A stretch of 43,687 nucleotides of DNA. Origin: an uncultured Blautia sp. (lineage in GTDB: Bacteria > Bacillota > Clostridia > Lachnospirales > Lachnospiraceae). Positions 6,882 to 15,867 of the stretch are shown in pieces. Location: NCBI GenBank assembly GCA_900551715.1, contig URXG01000015.1:1-43687 (forward strand), read 5' to 3'. The notes below the pieces were generated by a model. That model was not told where the DNA came from. It searched no databases and saw only the letters and a program-made list of their open reading frames with translations. Within the stretch, counting starts at the first letter, position 1; every line of letters begins with the position of its first letter. The position numbers were made by a program, and so were the translations under genes.

Positions 6882-8252
6882 TTATAAATTTTGCAGTGCT
6901 TTCACAACTTCCTCGAAATTCATAAAGTGAGAAGCCTTCACAAGAACGGTATCTCCTGTCTGAACATACCGGTCAAGATGTTCCAGAAGAGATTTTCTAT
7001 CTTTCTCATAATAAACTTTAAGATCCGAACCGGCCTTCTCCGCAGCTTCTGCCATATGTCTGGAAAGTTCTCCTACACAGACACAGACATCAATTCCGCA
7101 GACTGCCGCATGAGCACCTACTTCTTCATGAAGGGCTGTCTCATTCTCTCCAAGTTCACCCATATCGCCAAGAATTGCCACTCTCCGACCGCTTCCGTCA
7201 TGAAGTACATCCAGAGAGGCTTTCATGGACATTGGATTGGCATTATAACAGTCATCAACAATCAGCATTTTATCCGTCTCAATCATTTTGAAACGGCCGC
7301 TGATCGCCTCCAGGCTTTCAATCCCGGCTTTGATCTCCTCAATAGTAAGCTCATAAATGTGTCCTACACAGGTTGCCGCCAGTGCATTATAAACCATATG
7401 AATTCCCGGCATAGGTATAAGAACCCTAAAACTCTGCTCACCCAGATGGATTCTGCATTCCATTCCTTTCAGACCTTTACTTACAATCTCATCGGCATAC
7501 ACGTCACGATCTTTGTTCAGTCCGAAAAATACCGGTTTAATTCCGTTATATCCTTCTACAGTACAGAGTTTATCATCATCACCATTCAGTACAATATGGC
7601 CATCTTTTTGCAGTGTCTGGAAGATCTCTGTTTTGGCTTTCAGCACACCATCTCTGTCTCCCAGATTTTCCAGATGACAGGTTCCGATATTGGTGATCAC
7701 ACAGGTATCCGGTCTCGCAATCCTGGTAAGACGGGTCATTTCACCAAAGTCGCTGATTCCCATTTCAAGCACTGCAATCTGATCCTCATCTCTCAGCCTG
7801 AACACTGTAAGAGGCAGACCAAGTTCATTGTTAAAATTCCCCTGTGTTTTCAGAGTACGGTATTTTTCTTTCAGAACAGAAGCGATCACTTCTTTTGTAC
7901 TGGTTTTTCCAACACTTCCTGTAATACCCACTACAGGAATATTCAGCTGTTTCAAATAAAATTCCGCAATATCTTTTACGGCCTGAAGGGAAGATTTTAT
8001 CTGAATGTACGGGTATTCTGCTTCTGGAAGTTCTCTTTCTGACAAAGTGGCAAGTGCCCCTTTTGTCATTACATCCGGAATGAATTTGTGTGCATCGACC
8101 CTCTCTCCCACGATAGGAACAAAAAGACAATCCTGCTCTATTTTGCGGCTGTCTGTGGTAATGGCAGTAACTTCTTTATCCAGCATCTTTTCCGGTCCAT
8201 GATAAATACCCTGGCAAACCTCTGTAATATTTCTTAATGTTAAGTTTTTCAT
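6882..8252 (-). CDS. murF: UDP-MurNAc-tripeptide--D-Ala-D-Ala ligase
   Basis: MurF adds D-alanyl-D-alanine to the UDP-MurNAc-tripeptide in the cytosol, using ATP, to complete the peptidoglycan precursor. The 456-residue length is typical. The Mur ligase order is visible: N-terminal UMP-binding domain with TTDSRKI and GERVDAHKF; central ATPase domain with the P-loop GITGSVGKTSTK at 109-120 and GNFNNELGLPLT; the ligase C-terminal domain with DDCYNANPMSMKASL and ILGDMGELGE. The ATG has GGAGATATAAAA upstream. It follows ddl by 26 bp, so the maker of D-Ala-D-Ala and the enzyme that uses it are co-transcribed. Confidence 0.97.
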   Translation of the reverse strand: MKNLTLRNITEVCQGIYHGPEKMLDKEVTAITTDSRKIEQDCLFVPIVGERVDAHKFIPDVMTKGALATLSERELPEAEYPYIQIKSSLQAVKDIAEFYLKQLNIPVVGITGSVGKTSTKEVIASVLKEKYRTLKTQGNFNNELGLPLTVFRLRDEDQIAVLEMGISDFGEMTRLTRIARPDTCVITNIGTCHLENLGDRDGVLKAKTEIFQTLQKDGHIVLNGDDDKLCTVEGYNGIKPVFFGLNKDRDVYADEIVSKGLKGMECRIHLGEQSFRVLIPMPGIHMVYNALAATCVGHIYELTIEEIKAGIESLEAISGRFKMIETDKMLIVDDCYNANPMSMKASLDVLHDGSGRRVAILGDMGELGENETALHEEVGAHAAVCGIDVCVCVGELSRHMAEAAEKAGSDLKVYYEKDRKSLLEHLDRYVQTGDTVLVKASHFMNFEEVVKALQNL

Positions 8253-8278
8253 TTTTATATCTCCGACGCTTTAATTCG

Positions 8279-9313
8279 TTATTCGTACTTCTTCATGGAA
8301 ACCCGGATCAGTTCCTCACAAAGTGTAGGATAATCCATTCCAAGAACAGCAGCCTCCTGTGGAATCAGACTGGTAGGAGTCATTCCCGGCAGAGTATTGG
8401 CCTCCAGGCAGTACAGTTTTTCATCTTCTGTTACGATGAAGTCCAGTCTTGCATAGCCTTCCATTTCAAGGGCATGATAACCGGCAACTGCTGCATCCTG
8501 AAGTTTCTCAGTAAGCTCCGGAGAAATCGGTGCAGGGCAGGTTTCTGTTACAGCTCCTGGTTTATATTTATTTTCATAATCATAAGTACCTTCTTTGGGC
8601 ACAATCTGTACTACAGGATATGCTTTGCCGTCCACTACTGCAACGGTAAACTCCACACCCTTCACAAACTCTTCAATGACTACTTCGTTTTCGTATGCGA
8701 AAGCGCCATCCAGAGCTTTTATGTATTCTTCCTGATCATTTACAATATAAACACCAATACTGGAACCACCACAACATGTCTTGACTACTACAGGGAAATT
8801 CAGACCCAGTTCCTGCGGTGTTTCTTTTCTTTCAGATTTTTTCATAGAAGCACCGCCCGGGGTAGGTACTCCATGAATGCGGAACATATTTTTGGTAATC
8901 CCCTTGTCCATGGCCATGGCACTGCTTAAATATCCTGTCCCAGTATAAGGGATTCCCATAAGATCAAATGCCGCCTGCAATTTGCCGTCCTCTCCATTGG
9001 CTCCATGAAGTCCCAGGAAGACAAAATCTGCTTTTTTGCAGAGTTCGATTACATTTGGTCCAAAAAAATCTTTGCGGGATTTTTTCATTACTTCTATATT
9101 CTTATTGAATCCCTTCATGTAGGCTGCTGCAGCCTCTACATCATATTCCTGTGGGAAAGGCTCTTCCCAGTCTACCTTTTCCACGCCACAGAAAACATCC
9201 ACAAGAATGGCCTGATGACCTTTCTGTCTCAGTGCACCACAGATTCCTGTTCCGGACACTATAGACACATCTCTTTCTGTACTGGTTCCACCTGCTAATA
9301 CGACAATCTTCAT
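8279..9313 (-). CDS. ddl: D-alanine--D-alanine ligase
   Basis: An ATP-grasp ligase that joins two D-alanines in the cytosol for peptidoglycan. The 344-residue protein starts with VVLAGGTSTERDVSIVSG, the D-Ala binding loop. It continues with LGLHGANGEDGKLQ, AMDKGITKNMF, the ATP-grasp lysine region FPVVVKTCCGGSSIGV, and EGYARLDFIV followed by LEANTLPGMTPTSLIPQ, the metal and substrate region. Type cannot be fixed without an alignment, but nothing suggests a D-Ala-D-Lac ligase or other resistance context (no vanH or vanX). The start has AAGGAGATGGGG. It lies between the transpeptidase-like gene and murF. Confidence 0.95.
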   Translation of the reverse strand: MKIVVLAGGTSTERDVSIVSGTGICGALRQKGHQAILVDVFCGVEKVDWEEPFPQEYDVEAAAAYMKGFNKNIEVMKKSRKDFFGPNVIELCKKADFVFLGLHGANGEDGKLQAAFDLMGIPYTGTGYLSSAMAMDKGITKNMFRIHGVPTPGGASMKKSERKETPQELGLNFPVVVKTCCGGSSIGVYIVNDQEEYIKALDGAFAYENEVVIEEFVKGVEFTVAVVDGKAYPVVQIVPKEGTYDYENKYKPGAVTETCPAPISPELTEKLQDAAVAGYHALEMEGYARLDFIVTEDEKLYCLEANTLPGMTPTSLIPQEAAVLGMDYPTLCEELIRVSMKKYE

Positions 9314-9335
9314 ATCCCCATCTCCTTAAGAACGC

Positions 9336-9374
9336 AAAACTGCTGCAAAGATCCACTTCAGAACCCCTTGCAGC
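9336..9374 (-). terminator. Weak terminator or attenuator between the transpeptidase-like gene and ddl
   Basis: CTTGCAGC (9367-9374) pairs with GCTGCAAAG (9342-9350), followed on the minus strand by AGTTTTGCG. An alternative stem uses GCAAAGAT and ATCTTTGC in the same stretch, so the region could switch between folds. Confidence 0.45.
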
Positions 9375-9386
9375 ATCTTTGCTGAT

Positions 9387-10808
9387 TTATTTATAGATAA
9401 CCACCGGCATACCGGCTTCTGTATATTGATAGAGTTCCTGAGCCTGCTCCAGAGGCAATACAACACAGCCTTCTGTACTGGCCCAGCTACTGTCCAGAGA
9501 AGAACTGAAATCTGCTTCTCCGGAACTTCCAAAGTCTGCTTCTTCTGTATCAGAACCTGTTGATATCTCAAGTCCTGCTTCTCCATAAATTCCAACTTTA
9601 TCAAAAGGTATCCAACAGCTTACTTCATTGCCTGTGCCACCACCTGGTACTGCGGATTCCTTTTTATCACCAACTGCAAAAACTCCCTCGGCCGTACTGC
9701 TGCTGGCCACAAATCCTGTATCTACCAGAGGCTGACCTTCTTTATAAAATACCAGTCTGCTGTCTGTCAGATTTATCTCAATATATGTATATCCAATATC
9801 ATTGGTCTTTCTACTGGAAGCCTCACTGGAATAAACCGGCTCCCGCACCTGTGTTTTGTGATCCATGATCGCCTGGTACAATTCTTCTGTTTCTCCTGGC
9901 TGATCGATCACCCAGCCATAATTTCCTCCTGAAACAGTAATCTCCCGACTGTCATAAGTGACGAAAGAACGTTCTGTACCTGGTGTATCATATTTCTCTG
10001 CCAGGGTCTTTACATAAGATGCCACAGCATCCCTGTCCAAAACCAGATTGCCATTGCCGTCTCTTGTAAGCCAGTCTCTGATCACAGATCTGTCTACAGT
10101 TTCCTTACGGTCATCAAAATCGTAGGTGATCACCACATCTGCAAGTTCATTCATCTGCTGACAGTCTCTGGTAAGGTCCTCACTGTAAACAGAAGGATTA
10201 ATATAGCATCCATCCTCTTCCAGATTGGCAACAGTTCTTCCTGTAGTCACAGCATCACTGATGTCTTCTTTCAGTTTGTCCTGATCTACCAGTGTACCTT
10301 CTTTTTCTGCTACAACAACGAATTTATCGCCACTATCCTGAATAGAAGCATCTACAGGCTGTTCATTATTCTGAAGACATTTCAGTCCTCCTACTGTCTC
10401 ATCAAAAAGATCCTGATCATAGGTAACTGATGAAGGTACCTGATAGGTCTGATGCTGACTGAAAGCCACAAACCACAAAAAACGGTTCTGCTGATGAAGA
10501 AGTTTGTTTACACTTCCATCCGAAGTATATGCAAGCTGTATCTGATCTGCGGAAATACTTTCCTGTCCGTTTCCTCTGGTCTGTACTGCCAGCACATAGG
10601 CGGCTGTTTTTTGCTCCAGAAGATCTTCTGCCTCTGCTTCTGTCATATAAGAACAGTTGAATCCGTTTACCAGTGATCCCGGAAGAAAATGCTCCGTAAA
10701 ATAGTAAACGCCAAAAAAGTAAGCACCGGCAGTAAGAAGAAACAGCACAATGATGAATCCGATCAGTATTTTTCTTCCTCTGCTCATTCCTGTTTTTTCT
10801 TCTGCCAT
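9387..10808 (-). CDS. L,D-transpeptidase-like protein with altered active site
   Basis: A 473-residue membrane-anchored cell-wall protein. One N-terminal transmembrane segment (about 14-36) places the rest outside. Two PG_binding_4-like domains follow (about 70-190 and 195-310; ADVVITYDFDD and GGNYGWVIDQ are typical). A YkuD domain occupies about 335-473, with YIEINLTDSRLVFYKEGQP, and ends in GMPVVIYK. The cysteine is kept (Cys448), but the usual SHGC motif reads STEGC and the upstream His-containing motif reads GIYGEAG (Tyr408), with a Ser/Glu-rich insert between them. Classical L,D-transpeptidases cross-link peptidoglycan using Cys with these histidines, so this one may be inactive or altered. 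Start ATG has AAGGAGG. Confidence 0.85.
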   Translation of the reverse strand: MAEEKTGMSRGRKILIGFIIVLFLLTAGAYFFGVYYFTEHFLPGSLVNGFNCSYMTEAEAEDLLEQKTAAYVLAVQTRGNGQESISADQIQLAYTSDGSVNKLLHQQNRFLWFVAFSQHQTYQVPSSVTYDQDLFDETVGGLKCLQNNEQPVDASIQDSGDKFVVVAEKEGTLVDQDKLKEDISDAVTTGRTVANLEEDGCYINPSVYSEDLTRDCQQMNELADVVITYDFDDRKETVDRSVIRDWLTRDGNGNLVLDRDAVASYVKTLAEKYDTPGTERSFVTYDSREITVSGGNYGWVIDQPGETEELYQAIMDHKTQVREPVYSSEASSRKTNDIGYTYIEINLTDSRLVFYKEGQPLVDTGFVASSSTAEGVFAVGDKKESAVPGGGTGNEVSCWIPFDKVGIYGEAGLEISTGSDTEEADFGSSGEADFSSSLDSSWASTEGCVVLPLEQAQELYQYTEAGMPVVIYK

Positions 10809-10852
10809 GGTACCTCCTTAATTTTCTGAGTTCTTTATTCTTACCCGGTTAC

Positions 10853-12142
10853 TTATTCAGCCAGAAGTTTCTCTACGCTGGCAAGTTTGACACATGTAAC
10901 AAATACCTGTGCAGCTTTTTCCAGTTCATCTGTTGGCGGGAAAGAAGGAGCAATACGGATATTGCTGTCTTTTGGGTCTTTGCCATATGGATAAGTTGCT
11001 CCAGCACCTGTCATAACCACACCGGCTTCTTTTGCCATGGCAACGATCTTTTTGGCACAACCTTCCATTGCATCAAAGGAAATGAAATATCCACCTTTTG
11101 GATTAGTCCATTCGCCAATGCCTAGTCCACCAAGTTCTTTTTCAAGAGTGTTTTCTACCATTTCAAATTTTGGGCGGAGAATTGATGCATGTTTACTCAT
11201 ATGTGCATGAATTCCATCCAGATTCTTGAAGAATCTTACATGACGAAGCTGGTTCAGTTTATCATGTCCGATAGTCTGAACTGTCATATATTTGCGGAAA
11301 TCATCAAGGTTTGCCTTGGATGCTGCTACAGCTGCAATACCTGATCCCGGGAAACTGATCTTGGATGTGGAAGTGAATTTGTAAACCATGTCCGGATTGC
11401 CGGCTTTGGCACATTCTTCCAGAATTTCAAGAAGGAAATCCTGTTTTTCCGGTTCATCATAGAGATGATGTACGCTGTATGCATTGTCCCAGTAAATACG
11501 GAAATCCGGTGCTGCCGGTTTCAGTGCTGCAAAACGTTTGACAGTTTCTTCTGAGTAAGTATATCCCTGTGGATTGGAATACTTCGGTACGCACCAGATA
11601 CCCTTTACAGCCGGATCTTCACTTACATATTTTTCTACCAGATCCATATCCGGTCCTTCCGGACTCATAGGAATATTGATCATCTCAATACCAAAAAATT
11701 CTGTTACTTTAAAGTGACGGTCATATCCCGGTACAGGACAGAGAAATTTGACCTTATCCTGTTTGCACCATGGAGTATTGCCCATAACACCATGAGTAAA
11801 AGAACGTGCTACTGTATCAAACATAACATTCAGACTGGAGTTACCATAGATAATAATGTGTTCCGGATCTACTTCCGAAATCTCTCCAAGAAGTCTCTTG
11901 GCTTCCGGAATACCATCAATCACACCGTAGTTACGACAATCCACACCAGTCTCGCATTTCAGATCTGTATCACTTCTCAGAACATCCATCATCTCCATAG
12001 AAAGATCCAGCTGATCTGCTGCCGGTTTACCTCGTGACATATCAAGTGCAAGTCCCTGTGCCTTAATATCTGCATACTGCTGCTCCAGTTCCTTTTTAAG
12101 AACAAGGAGCTGTTCTCTGGTCATTTCGCTGTACTTCTGCAT
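10853..12142 (-). CDS. Aspartate aminotransferase, AspT (PF12897) type
   Basis: A PLP-dependent fold-type I aminotransferase, 429 residues, of the family typified by Corynebacterium AspT; these transfer the amino group between aspartate and 2-oxoglutarate in the cytosol. Visible features: LDMSRGKPAADQLDLS near the N-terminus, NYGVIDGIPEAKRLLGEI, GNSSLNVMFDT, WCVPKYSNPQGYTYSEETV, YWDNAYSVHHL, and the PLP-lysine region FTSTSKISFPGSGIAAVA. The C-terminal NIRIAPSFPP holds the substrate-binding Arg. ATG 12142 has GAGGAGG six bases upstream. An in-frame start 19 codons earlier is unlikely because it would contain this ribosome site. It has its own promoter, divergent from the methyltransferase gene. 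Confidence 0.88.
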   Translation of the reverse strand: MQKYSEMTREQLLVLKKELEQQYADIKAQGLALDMSRGKPAADQLDLSMEMMDVLRSDTDLKCETGVDCRNYGVIDGIPEAKRLLGEISEVDPEHIIIYGNSSLNVMFDTVARSFTHGVMGNTPWCKQDKVKFLCPVPGYDRHFKVTEFFGIEMINIPMSPEGPDMDLVEKYVSEDPAVKGIWCVPKYSNPQGYTYSEETVKRFAALKPAAPDFRIYWDNAYSVHHLYDEPEKQDFLLEILEECAKAGNPDMVYKFTSTSKISFPGSGIAAVAASKANLDDFRKYMTVQTIGHDKLNQLRHVRFFKNLDGIHAHMSKHASILRPKFEMVENTLEKELGGLGIGEWTNPKGGYFISFDAMEGCAKKIVAMAKEAGVVMTGAGATYPYGKDPKDSNIRIAPSFPPTDELEKAAQVFVTCVKLASVEKLLAE

Positions 12143-12221
12143 AATAATCCTCCTCGTGCCGATCTGTACCGGCAAATGTTCTTCGTTGCTGTTCATCACT
12201 GCTGTTTTTTCTATCCTGTCT

Positions 12222-12251
12222 ATTTTAGTATGCTAAAATCCTGCTTGTCAA
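12222..12251 (-). promoter_or_regulatory. Promoter of the aminotransferase gene with overlapping palindrome
   Basis: TTGACA (12246-12251) and TAAAAT (12222-12227), 18 bp apart on the minus strand. ATTTTAG-TATG-CTAAAAT (12222-12239) is a perfect inverted repeat across the -10 and spacer, well placed to be a repressor site. Confidence 0.6.
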
Positions 12252-12279
12252 GTCCCCACACCTTTGTATTTAAAAAACC

Positions 12280-12308
12280 TTGCGGATTTTTGTGTTTTCA
12301 CCTATACT
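12280..12308 (+). promoter_or_regulatory. Promoter of the methyltransferase gene
   Basis: TTGCGG (12280-12285) and TATACT (12303-12308), 17 bp apart, about 40 bp upstream of the ATG at 12351. Confidence 0.6.
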
Positions 12309-12350
12309 GATGATAAAATCATTATAAATAATAAAGAAAGGTTATCATAT

Positions 12351-13211
12351 ATGTGGATTGCAAATGACTGGAAAGAATACGAAGTAATTGACGCTTCCTG
12401 TGGTGAAAAACTGGAACGCTGGGGTAAGTACACCCTGGTCCGTCCGGACCCTCAGGTAATCTGGGACACCCCAAAGGCCAGCCGGGGCTGGCATAATATG
12501 AACGCACACTATCACAGAAGTAAAAAAGGCGGTGGTGAATGGGAATTTTTTGATCTTCCACAGCAGTGGGACCTCCATTACAAACACCTGACCTTCCATC
12601 TGAAACCATTCAGTTTCAAACATACCGGTCTGTTTCCGGAACAGGCTGTCAACTGGGACTGGTTCGGTGACAAGATCCGTAATGCGGGACGCCCTGTAAA
12701 AGTCCTGAATCTTTTTGCCTATACAGGTGGTGCTACACTGGCTGCTGCCGCTGCCGGAGCTCATGTTACACATGTAGATGCCTCCAAAGGCATGGTTAAC
12801 TGGGCCAAGGAAAATGCAGTTGCCTCCGGACTTTCTGATGCTCCCATCCGCTGGCTGGTAGATGACTGTGTCAAATTCGTAGAGCGTGAGATCCGCAGAG
12901 GCAATCATTACGACGCTGTCATCATGGACCCTCCTTCTTATGGAAGAGGACCCAAAGGTGAGATCTGGAAGATTGAAGATGCAATTCATCCGCTGGTAAA
13001 GCTCTGCACTCAGATTTTAAGTGATGATCCTCTGTTTTTCCTGATCAACTCCTACACCACAGGTCTGGCTCCAGCTGTGCTTACTTATATGCTCGCTACA
13101 GAACTTAAGAAATATAATGGACACGTAGATTCCCAGGAGATCGGACTTCCTGTTACTTCTACAGGACTGATTCTTCCATGTGGTGCTTCCGGACGCTGGG
13201 AAGCCAGATAA
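12351..13211 (+). CDS. SAM-dependent methyltransferase, RlmI/RlmK-like
   Basis: A class I SAM-dependent methyltransferase of 286 residues. The Rossmann motif I region is VKVLNLFAYTGGATLAAAAAGA, the acidic residue is in HVDASKGMVNWAKENA, and the catalytic MDPPSYGRGPKGEIWKIE motif fits rRNA cytosine-C5 or guanine-N2 type enzymes (RlmI/RlmKL group). The PUA domain of full RlmI is missing; instead a short beta-rich N-terminus (about 1-90) precedes the catalytic domain, as in many Firmicutes. rRNA is the likely substrate, but the position is not predictable here. ATG 12351 with AAAGAAAGG nine bases upstream is preferred over an earlier in-frame ATG without a ribosome site. Confidence 0.85.
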   Translation: MWIANDWKEYEVIDASCGEKLERWGKYTLVRPDPQVIWDTPKASRGWHNMNAHYHRSKKGGGEWEFFDLPQQWDLHYKHLTFHLKPFSFKHTGLFPEQAVNWDWFGDKIRNAGRPVKVLNLFAYTGGATLAAAAAGAHVTHVDASKGMVNWAKENAVASGLSDAPIRWLVDDCVKFVEREIRRGNHYDAVIMDPPSYGRGPKGEIWKIEDAIHPLVKLCTQILSDDPLFFLINSYTTGLAPAVLTYMLATELKKYNGHVDSQEIGLPVTSTGLILPCGASGRWEAR

Positions 13212-13283
13212 TACTTGAATCTTTTTCTCTCCGGATTTATAATACTCTTATCAGTAAAGTTTTTCAGGAGAGGTGATTTTATC

Positions 13284-13469
13284 ATGGAAGCAAAATCAAA
13301 AGACAGTCTTCCCTACACCTGTACTCCGGCCTATGACCGCAGCCACTGTGGGAAATGTGTCTGTGCCACCTGTTATCAGCAGGAGTTCTGCGACCGTTGC
13401 AGTTCCTGTCAGGATCTTTCCCATAAAAAGGAATCCTGTTACCGATATGAAGGTGCCTATTGTTATTAA
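13284..13469 (+). CDS. Cys-rich 61-residue miniprotein
   Basis: A 61-residue protein with ten cysteines between residues 13 and 60, including CGKC-V-C-ATC, CDRC-SSC and a final C-Y end. It has no signal peptide or membrane segment, so the cysteines probably bind metal (zinc or an Fe-S cluster) in the cytosol. The start ATG has AGGAGAGGTG upstream; an earlier in-frame ATG lacks a ribosome site. It lies 72 bp after the methyltransferase and probably shares its transcript. I do not recognise a named family. Confidence 0.7.
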   Translation: MEAKSKDSLPYTCTPAYDRSHCGKCVCATCYQQEFCDRCSSCQDLSHKKESCYRYEGAYCY

Positions 13470-13473
13470 CTGA

Positions 13474-13535
13474 AAAGAACCTGGCATTTACATTGGACTT
13501 CACTCCTTTATAAATGTCAGGCTCTTTTTATTTTA
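13474..13535. terminator. Bidirectional terminator
   Basis: A 17-bp stem (13474-13490 with 13511-13527, two G-T pairs) around a 20-nt loop, with CTTTTTATTTT on the plus strand and TTCTTTTC on the minus strand. It serves the convergent miniprotein and histidine kinase genes. Confidence 0.85.
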
Positions 13536-13542
13536 CAATATC

Positions 13543-15207
13543 TTACTTTTTCTCTTTTGGGAACACCATGGTAATCTCTGTTCCTTTACCTGGTTCACTG
13601 AGCATATTCAGCGTACCTCCAAGGAAAGTTACTCCATGTTTGACAATCGAAAGTCCCAGACCGGTTCCGCCGATCTCCTTGGAATGACTCTTATCCACTC
13701 TGTAGAAACGCTCAAAAACCCTGCTGCATTCTTCCCTCGGTATACCAATACCGGTATCCTTTACAGACAGTTTCACCTGTTCTCCAAGATCTCTGAAATG
13801 AATACTGACCGTACCATCTTCTTTATTGTATTTGATACCATTGTCACAGAGATTGTAGATCACTTCTTCCAGAATCGGACGTACTGTGTGAAATACCAGC
13901 GATTTTCCATCAATAAAAAGATGTACGTTTTTCTTTTCTGCAATCCCTTTCAGATTATTGCAGACATCCTTTACCACTCCATAAAGATCTACCTGCTCCC
14001 ACTCATAAGGATTCACATCCTCATCCAGTTGAGATACTTTGATAGTGTCTTCCACCAACTGTATCAGTCTCTGGGCTTCTTTGTAGATTCTGCCGGCAAA
14101 TTTCTTGATATCCTCATCTTTTACAAAACCATCCTGGATGATTTCTGCAAATCCGGATATGGAAGTAAGGGGAGTCTTAAGCTCATGGGAAACATTTGCT
14201 GAAAATTCTCTCCTCAGATTCTCTCTCTGGATCTTTTCTGTTTCATTCACAAGAAGAAGAACTGCACCTACCACTCTTTCTTCACGAAAGACCGGATTGG
14301 CGATCATCTGGACAAACTCTCCATCCAGATTAAGCAGGGCACTTCCATGCTGCCCTTTCAGTGCATATTCGATTACTTTACGAAAATCCTCATTTCGGTC
14401 CAAAGAATATACACTCTGACCTGTTTTGGGCTCTTTCATCTGAAACATTCTCCATACACTAGAGTTTCCGGAAAGAATCATCGTATAGGCATCGATTACC
14501 AGAAGACCTTCCTGCATGTTTTCTGTAATGATAGCAAATTCTTCCTGATTTCGACGGGCATTTTCAAGCTGTACACTGATCTGCTTGTTCTGCCTGTAGA
14601 TTTTGCTCAGCAGAGGACCAATTTCTTCATATCCCTGGTTGTCTTCCGGATGTTCCAGGTCCAGCCTGTTGATAGGTTCTACAATTTTTGAAGCCATTCG
14701 TGAAGAAATAATACCTGCAAGCAACAACAAAATGACCAGAATGATCATCAAAGACGGTACCAGTCTGAACACCAATACCAGAACAGATGCCTGGGTACTG
14801 GATATTCGAAGAACAGAATTGTCAGACAGTCTCACTGCATAGTACACTGTTTTTTGAGACAGCGTATCCGAGATTCTGTCAGCATATCCGCTACCATCCT
14901 TCTGAGCCTCCTGAAATTCTTTACGGTCACTGTGATTCTCCATCTCAGAAGCCTTTGCCTGACTGTCATAAAGAACTGTTCCATCCTGTGCAATATAAGT
15001 GATCCTGGCATCACTGTCATGAATCTGCTTCAGGTACTCTGTACCTTCTGCCTCTACTCCATAGGCAAGATAAGACACCTCTTTCTTTAGTTCTCCGTTT
15101 ATTTCTTTTCCAAAGTACTGGTACAGGGCTGCCATTACAAGGGCGATCCCACATACCAGTATTATTGCCGCTGCTGTTACCGTTGATTTGAATATCTTTC
15201 TGGTCAA
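13543..15207 (-). CDS. phoR: PhoR-type sensor histidine kinase
   Basis: A membrane sensor kinase of about 554 residues for phosphate starvation. Two transmembrane segments (about 10-32 and 146-168) flank an extracytoplasmic sensor domain. A PAS domain follows (FAIITENMQEGLLVID), then HisKA with the phospho-accepting His in SANVSHELKTPLTSISGFAE, and HATPase_c with DNGIKYNKEDG, VKDTGIGIPREE and GGTGLGLSIVK. TTG 15207 is preferred: GGGAGG sits 8 bases upstream and it begins 1 bp after the phoU stop. A GTG at 15249 lacks a ribosome site. It is the last gene of the pst operon. No phoB/phoP response regulator gene is in the window. Confidence 0.88.
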   Translation of the reverse strand: MTRKIFKSTVTAAAIILVCGIALVMAALYQYFGKEINGELKKEVSYLAYGVEAEGTEYLKQIHDSDARITYIAQDGTVLYDSQAKASEMENHSDRKEFQEAQKDGSGYADRISDTLSQKTVYYAVRLSDNSVLRISSTQASVLVLVFRLVPSLMIILVILLLLAGIISSRMASKIVEPINRLDLEHPEDNQGYEEIGPLLSKIYRQNKQISVQLENARRNQEEFAIITENMQEGLLVIDAYTMILSGNSSVWRMFQMKEPKTGQSVYSLDRNEDFRKVIEYALKGQHGSALLNLDGEFVQMIANPVFREERVVGAVLLLVNETEKIQRENLRREFSANVSHELKTPLTSISGFAEIIQDGFVKDEDIKKFAGRIYKEAQRLIQLVEDTIKVSQLDEDVNPYEWEQVDLYGVVKDVCNNLKGIAEKKNVHLFIDGKSLVFHTVRPILEEVIYNLCDNGIKYNKEDGTVSIHFRDLGEQVKLSVKDTGIGIPREECSRVFERFYRVDKSHSKEIGGTGLGLSIVKHGVTFLGGTLNMLSEPGKGTEITMVFPKEKK

Positions 15208-15208
15208 A

Positions 15209-15865
15209 TCATTTGCCTCCCATTTGGTGCTCGTTATTTCTGTGGACACCTGTAATGGAATATTCTACCCATTCTGCAATATTCACCGCATGATCGCCGA
15301 TACGTTCCATATATTTGGCAGTCATAAGAAGATCCAGGCCTGCTTTTGCATCCAGATTCTGATACATAAGCTGTGCAAGTTCTTCTTTTACCTGATTAAA
15401 AGCATCGTCCACCTGATCATCATTATCAATTACCTGGCGACATAATGCAAGGTCTGATTTTACAAAAGCATCAATACTTTCACTTACCATTTTTGTAGTC
15501 ATTTCTGCCATTTTTTCGATAAGTACCGGTATTTTTACGTTATTATCCTCAATAAACTGGGCAAGATCGGCAATATCTGCTGCCTGATCACCGATCCGTT
15601 CCATATCTGAGATCATTTTAAGTGCTGCTGAGATTTCTCTAAGGTCCCCTGCTACGGGCTGCTGGTGAAGAAGAAGCCTCATGCAGAGATCTTCTATTTC
15701 TCTTTCTTTTCCATCAATCTCTTTGTCTGTATCAAAAACCTGTCTGATACAGTCCCCTCCCTGAATTGCTTTTGTAGCCAGAGAAATTACTTTTTCGCAA
15801 AGGCTTCCCATTGTGATCATCTGTACATGAAGTTCTTCAAGCTGCCTCTGAAAACGTGTTGTCAT
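15209..15865 (-). CDS. phoU: Phosphate regulator PhoU
   Basis: PhoU is an all-helical cytosolic adaptor that links the Pst transporter to the PhoR kinase and holds the Pho response off when phosphate is ample. The 218-residue protein has the two PhoU repeats, each with the metal-binding signature: MERIGDQAADIADL (near 90) and MERIGDHAVNIAEW (near 190). The ATG at 15865 overlaps the pstB stop; a TTG six bases earlier has slightly better spacing from GGGAGG, so the start is uncertain by two codons. Genes are tightly coupled on both sides. Confidence 0.95.
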   Translation of the reverse strand: MTTRFQRQLEELHVQMITMGSLCEKVISLATKAIQGGDCIRQVFDTDKEIDGKEREIEDLCMRLLLHQQPVAGDLREISAALKMISDMERIGDQAADIADLAQFIEDNNVKIPVLIEKMAEMTTKMVSESIDAFVKSDLALCRQVIDNDDQVDDAFNQVKEELAQLMYQNLDAKAGLDLLMTAKYMERIGDHAVNIAEWVEYSITGVHRNNEHQMGGK

Positions 15866-15867
15866 AA

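Noticed and set aside
6891..8042. 383-codon plus-strand frame
   Set aside because: It is fully antisense to murF, which is unmistakable; composition is typical of a shadow frame.
8279..9313. Ddl as part of a vancomycin-resistance cluster
   Set aside because: No vanH, vanX or vanRS neighbours; context is ordinary cell-wall synthesis with murF.
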